From NCBI GenBank assembly GCA_002364555.1, contig DEYM01000033.1, positions 1 through 6,525 on the forward strand: a stretch of DNA of 6,525 nt, given 5' to 3'. The translations under genes and the position numbers were made by a program. The notes under the pieces are model-generated. The model was not told the DNA's origin and ran no database searches. It saw only the letters and a program-made list of their open reading frames with translations. Positions 5,608-6,525 of this stretch are shown one piece after another (within the stretch, counting starts at the first letter, position 1; the number at the start of each line of letters is the position of its first letter). Source of the stretch: Phycisphaerales bacterium UBA3158. GTDB taxonomy: Bacteria > Planctomycetota > Phycisphaerae > Phycisphaerales > SM1A02.

Positions 5608-6525
5608 TTGATCTGTTCCATCTCAAGTTTCGTATTGGAGGGCATTACCGCCACAGCGTGTCAGGTGGAGGTGTCCATCGCCCGCGGGCAATTATCGGGA
5701 ACGACGATCGTCGGATTGCCGGATACGGCCGTCCGGGAATCGATCGAACGAGTCAGGGCAGCCGTTCTCAACAGTGGGTATCAGTGGCCCGATGGTCATC
5801 TGACCATCAATCTGGCACCGGCCAATCTCAGAAAAGAAGGGCCGATGTACGACCTGCCGATCGCGATCGCGATCCTGATGGCAAGTCGAACGATACAGCC
5901 CTGCAGTTCGGTCAGGATCGACGAGATACTGATGGCCGGTGAACTGGCGCTTGATGGCAGCGTGCGAGGTATCCGTGGAACCGCCTCCATGGTTCTGCTG
6001 GGATATCGAAGTCGGATGCAGGCGATGCTCGTTCCCGAAAGCAACAGGATCGAGGCCTCGATCATCCAGAAGACATCCGTGCTGGCGGTTCATTCGCTTT
6101 CGGAAGTGGTGGGGTGGATCAATGGAGACAAGATGCTGCGTCAGGTCGAGGTCGACGACATCCAGCCCGAGACGGGCATGGAGGATTTCGTGTCCGTATT
6201 CGCCCAGGAATCCGTCAAGCGCGCCATGCTCATCGCCGCGGCGGGGTGGCACAACATGCTCATGCTCGGACCGCCTGGAACGGGCAAATCGATGCTGGCT
6301 CGATGCCTACCCGGAATACTTCCACCATTGACGGATCAGGAATTGATGGAAGTGATTCAGATTCGCTCATGCATCGGTTGGCCGGACGAGGAGGCGCTCT
6401 GCAGACGGCCACCCTTTCGCAGCCCTCATCACTCCTGTACGCCAGCGGCTGTGATCGGAGGGGGCAGTCATCCACGTCCGGGTGAAATCTCCCTCTCTCA
6501 TCATGGGATTCTGTTTCTCGACGAA
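5608..6525 (+). CDS. comM: ComM/YifB family Mg-chelatase-like AAA+ ATPase, first 306 residues, cut by the right window edge
   Basis: ComM is a hexameric AAA+ helicase that promotes branch migration during integration of DNA taken up in natural transformation; the family is also widespread in bacteria not known to be competent. The frame is open to the window end with no stop. The N-terminal Lon-protease-like (ChlI) domain shows QVEVSIARGQLSGTTIVGLPDTAVRES-type residues (19-45) and NLAPANLRKEGPMYDLPIAI (68-87). The ATPase part has FVSVFAQESVKRAMLIAAAG (from 194), Walker A GPPGTGKS (221-228), RPPFRSPHHS (267-276), GGGSHPRPGEISLSHHG and the Walker B ILFLDE (301-306), where the window stops. The family is about 500 residues, so roughly 200 are missing. 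Compared with common family members, the GQ of the pre-Walker box is AQ and GGHN is GWHN. The TTG start at 5608 is chosen because of the GGAGG 7 nt upstream and the alignment of the N-terminus. It follows the antiporter by 46 nt on the same strand. Confidence 0.94.
   Translation, partial: MICSISSFVLEGITATACQVEVSIARGQLSGTTIVGLPDTAVRESIERVRAAVLNSGYQWPDGHLTINLAPANLRKEGPMYDLPIAIAILMASRTIQPCSSVRIDEILMAGELALDGSVRGIRGTASMVLLGYRSRMQAMLVPESNRIEASIIQKTSVLAVHSLSEVVGWINGDKMLRQVEVDDIQPETGMEDFVSVFAQESVKRAMLIAAAGWHNMLMLGPPGTGKSMLARCLPGILPPLTDQELMEVIQIRSCIGWPDEEALCRRPPFRSPHHSCTPAAVIGGGSHPRPGEISLSHHGILFLDE

Overview
The window is an ordinary-looking, gene-dense bacterial chromosome segment of moderate-to-high GC. 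It holds seven protein-coding genes on two divergent units, two of them cut by the window edges. The best guess for the host is a member of the Planctomycetota, possibly Phycisphaerae-like. This rests on a TIM-barrel 'sugar phosphate isomerase/epimerase' paralogue of the kind abundant in that phylum, on several starts without a good Shine-Dalgarno sequence, and on the gene mix. It is an inference, not a proof. I see no mobile element, CRISPR array, tRNA or rRNA.

Left part, minus strand (1-1536): gcvH (lipoyl-carrier H protein of glycine cleavage) is followed 34 bp downstream by uvrB (nucleotide-excision repair helicase), whose C-terminal part lies outside the window. The two are probably co-transcribed leftwards.

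A 100-bp divergent intergenic region (1537-1636) separates this unit from a rightward unit. It is purine-rich on the plus strand just before the first rightward gene.

Right part, plus strand (1637-6525): a TIM-barrel protein, cmk (CMP kinase), a PlsC-type acyltransferase, a KefB/KefC-type cation:proton antiporter with a C-terminal NAD-binding RCK domain, and comM/yifB (Mg-chelatase-like AAA+ ATPase, cut at its Walker B motif by the window end). The first four are packed with 1-nt and 4-nt overlaps and a 3-nt gap, which indicates one translationally coupled operon. comM follows after a 46-nt gap that holds a perfect hairpin directly before a strong Shine-Dalgarno sequence and a TTG start. The unit joins nucleotide supply (cmk), phospholipid synthesis (plsC), ion homeostasis (kef) and DNA uptake or recombination (comM); no single pathway unites them.

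The points most worth a second look are the apparent loss of metal ligands in the TIM-barrel protein, a roughly four-fold excess of GATC across the whole window, and the hairpin next to the comM ribosome binding site. I found no convincing sign of an undescribed multi-gene system.
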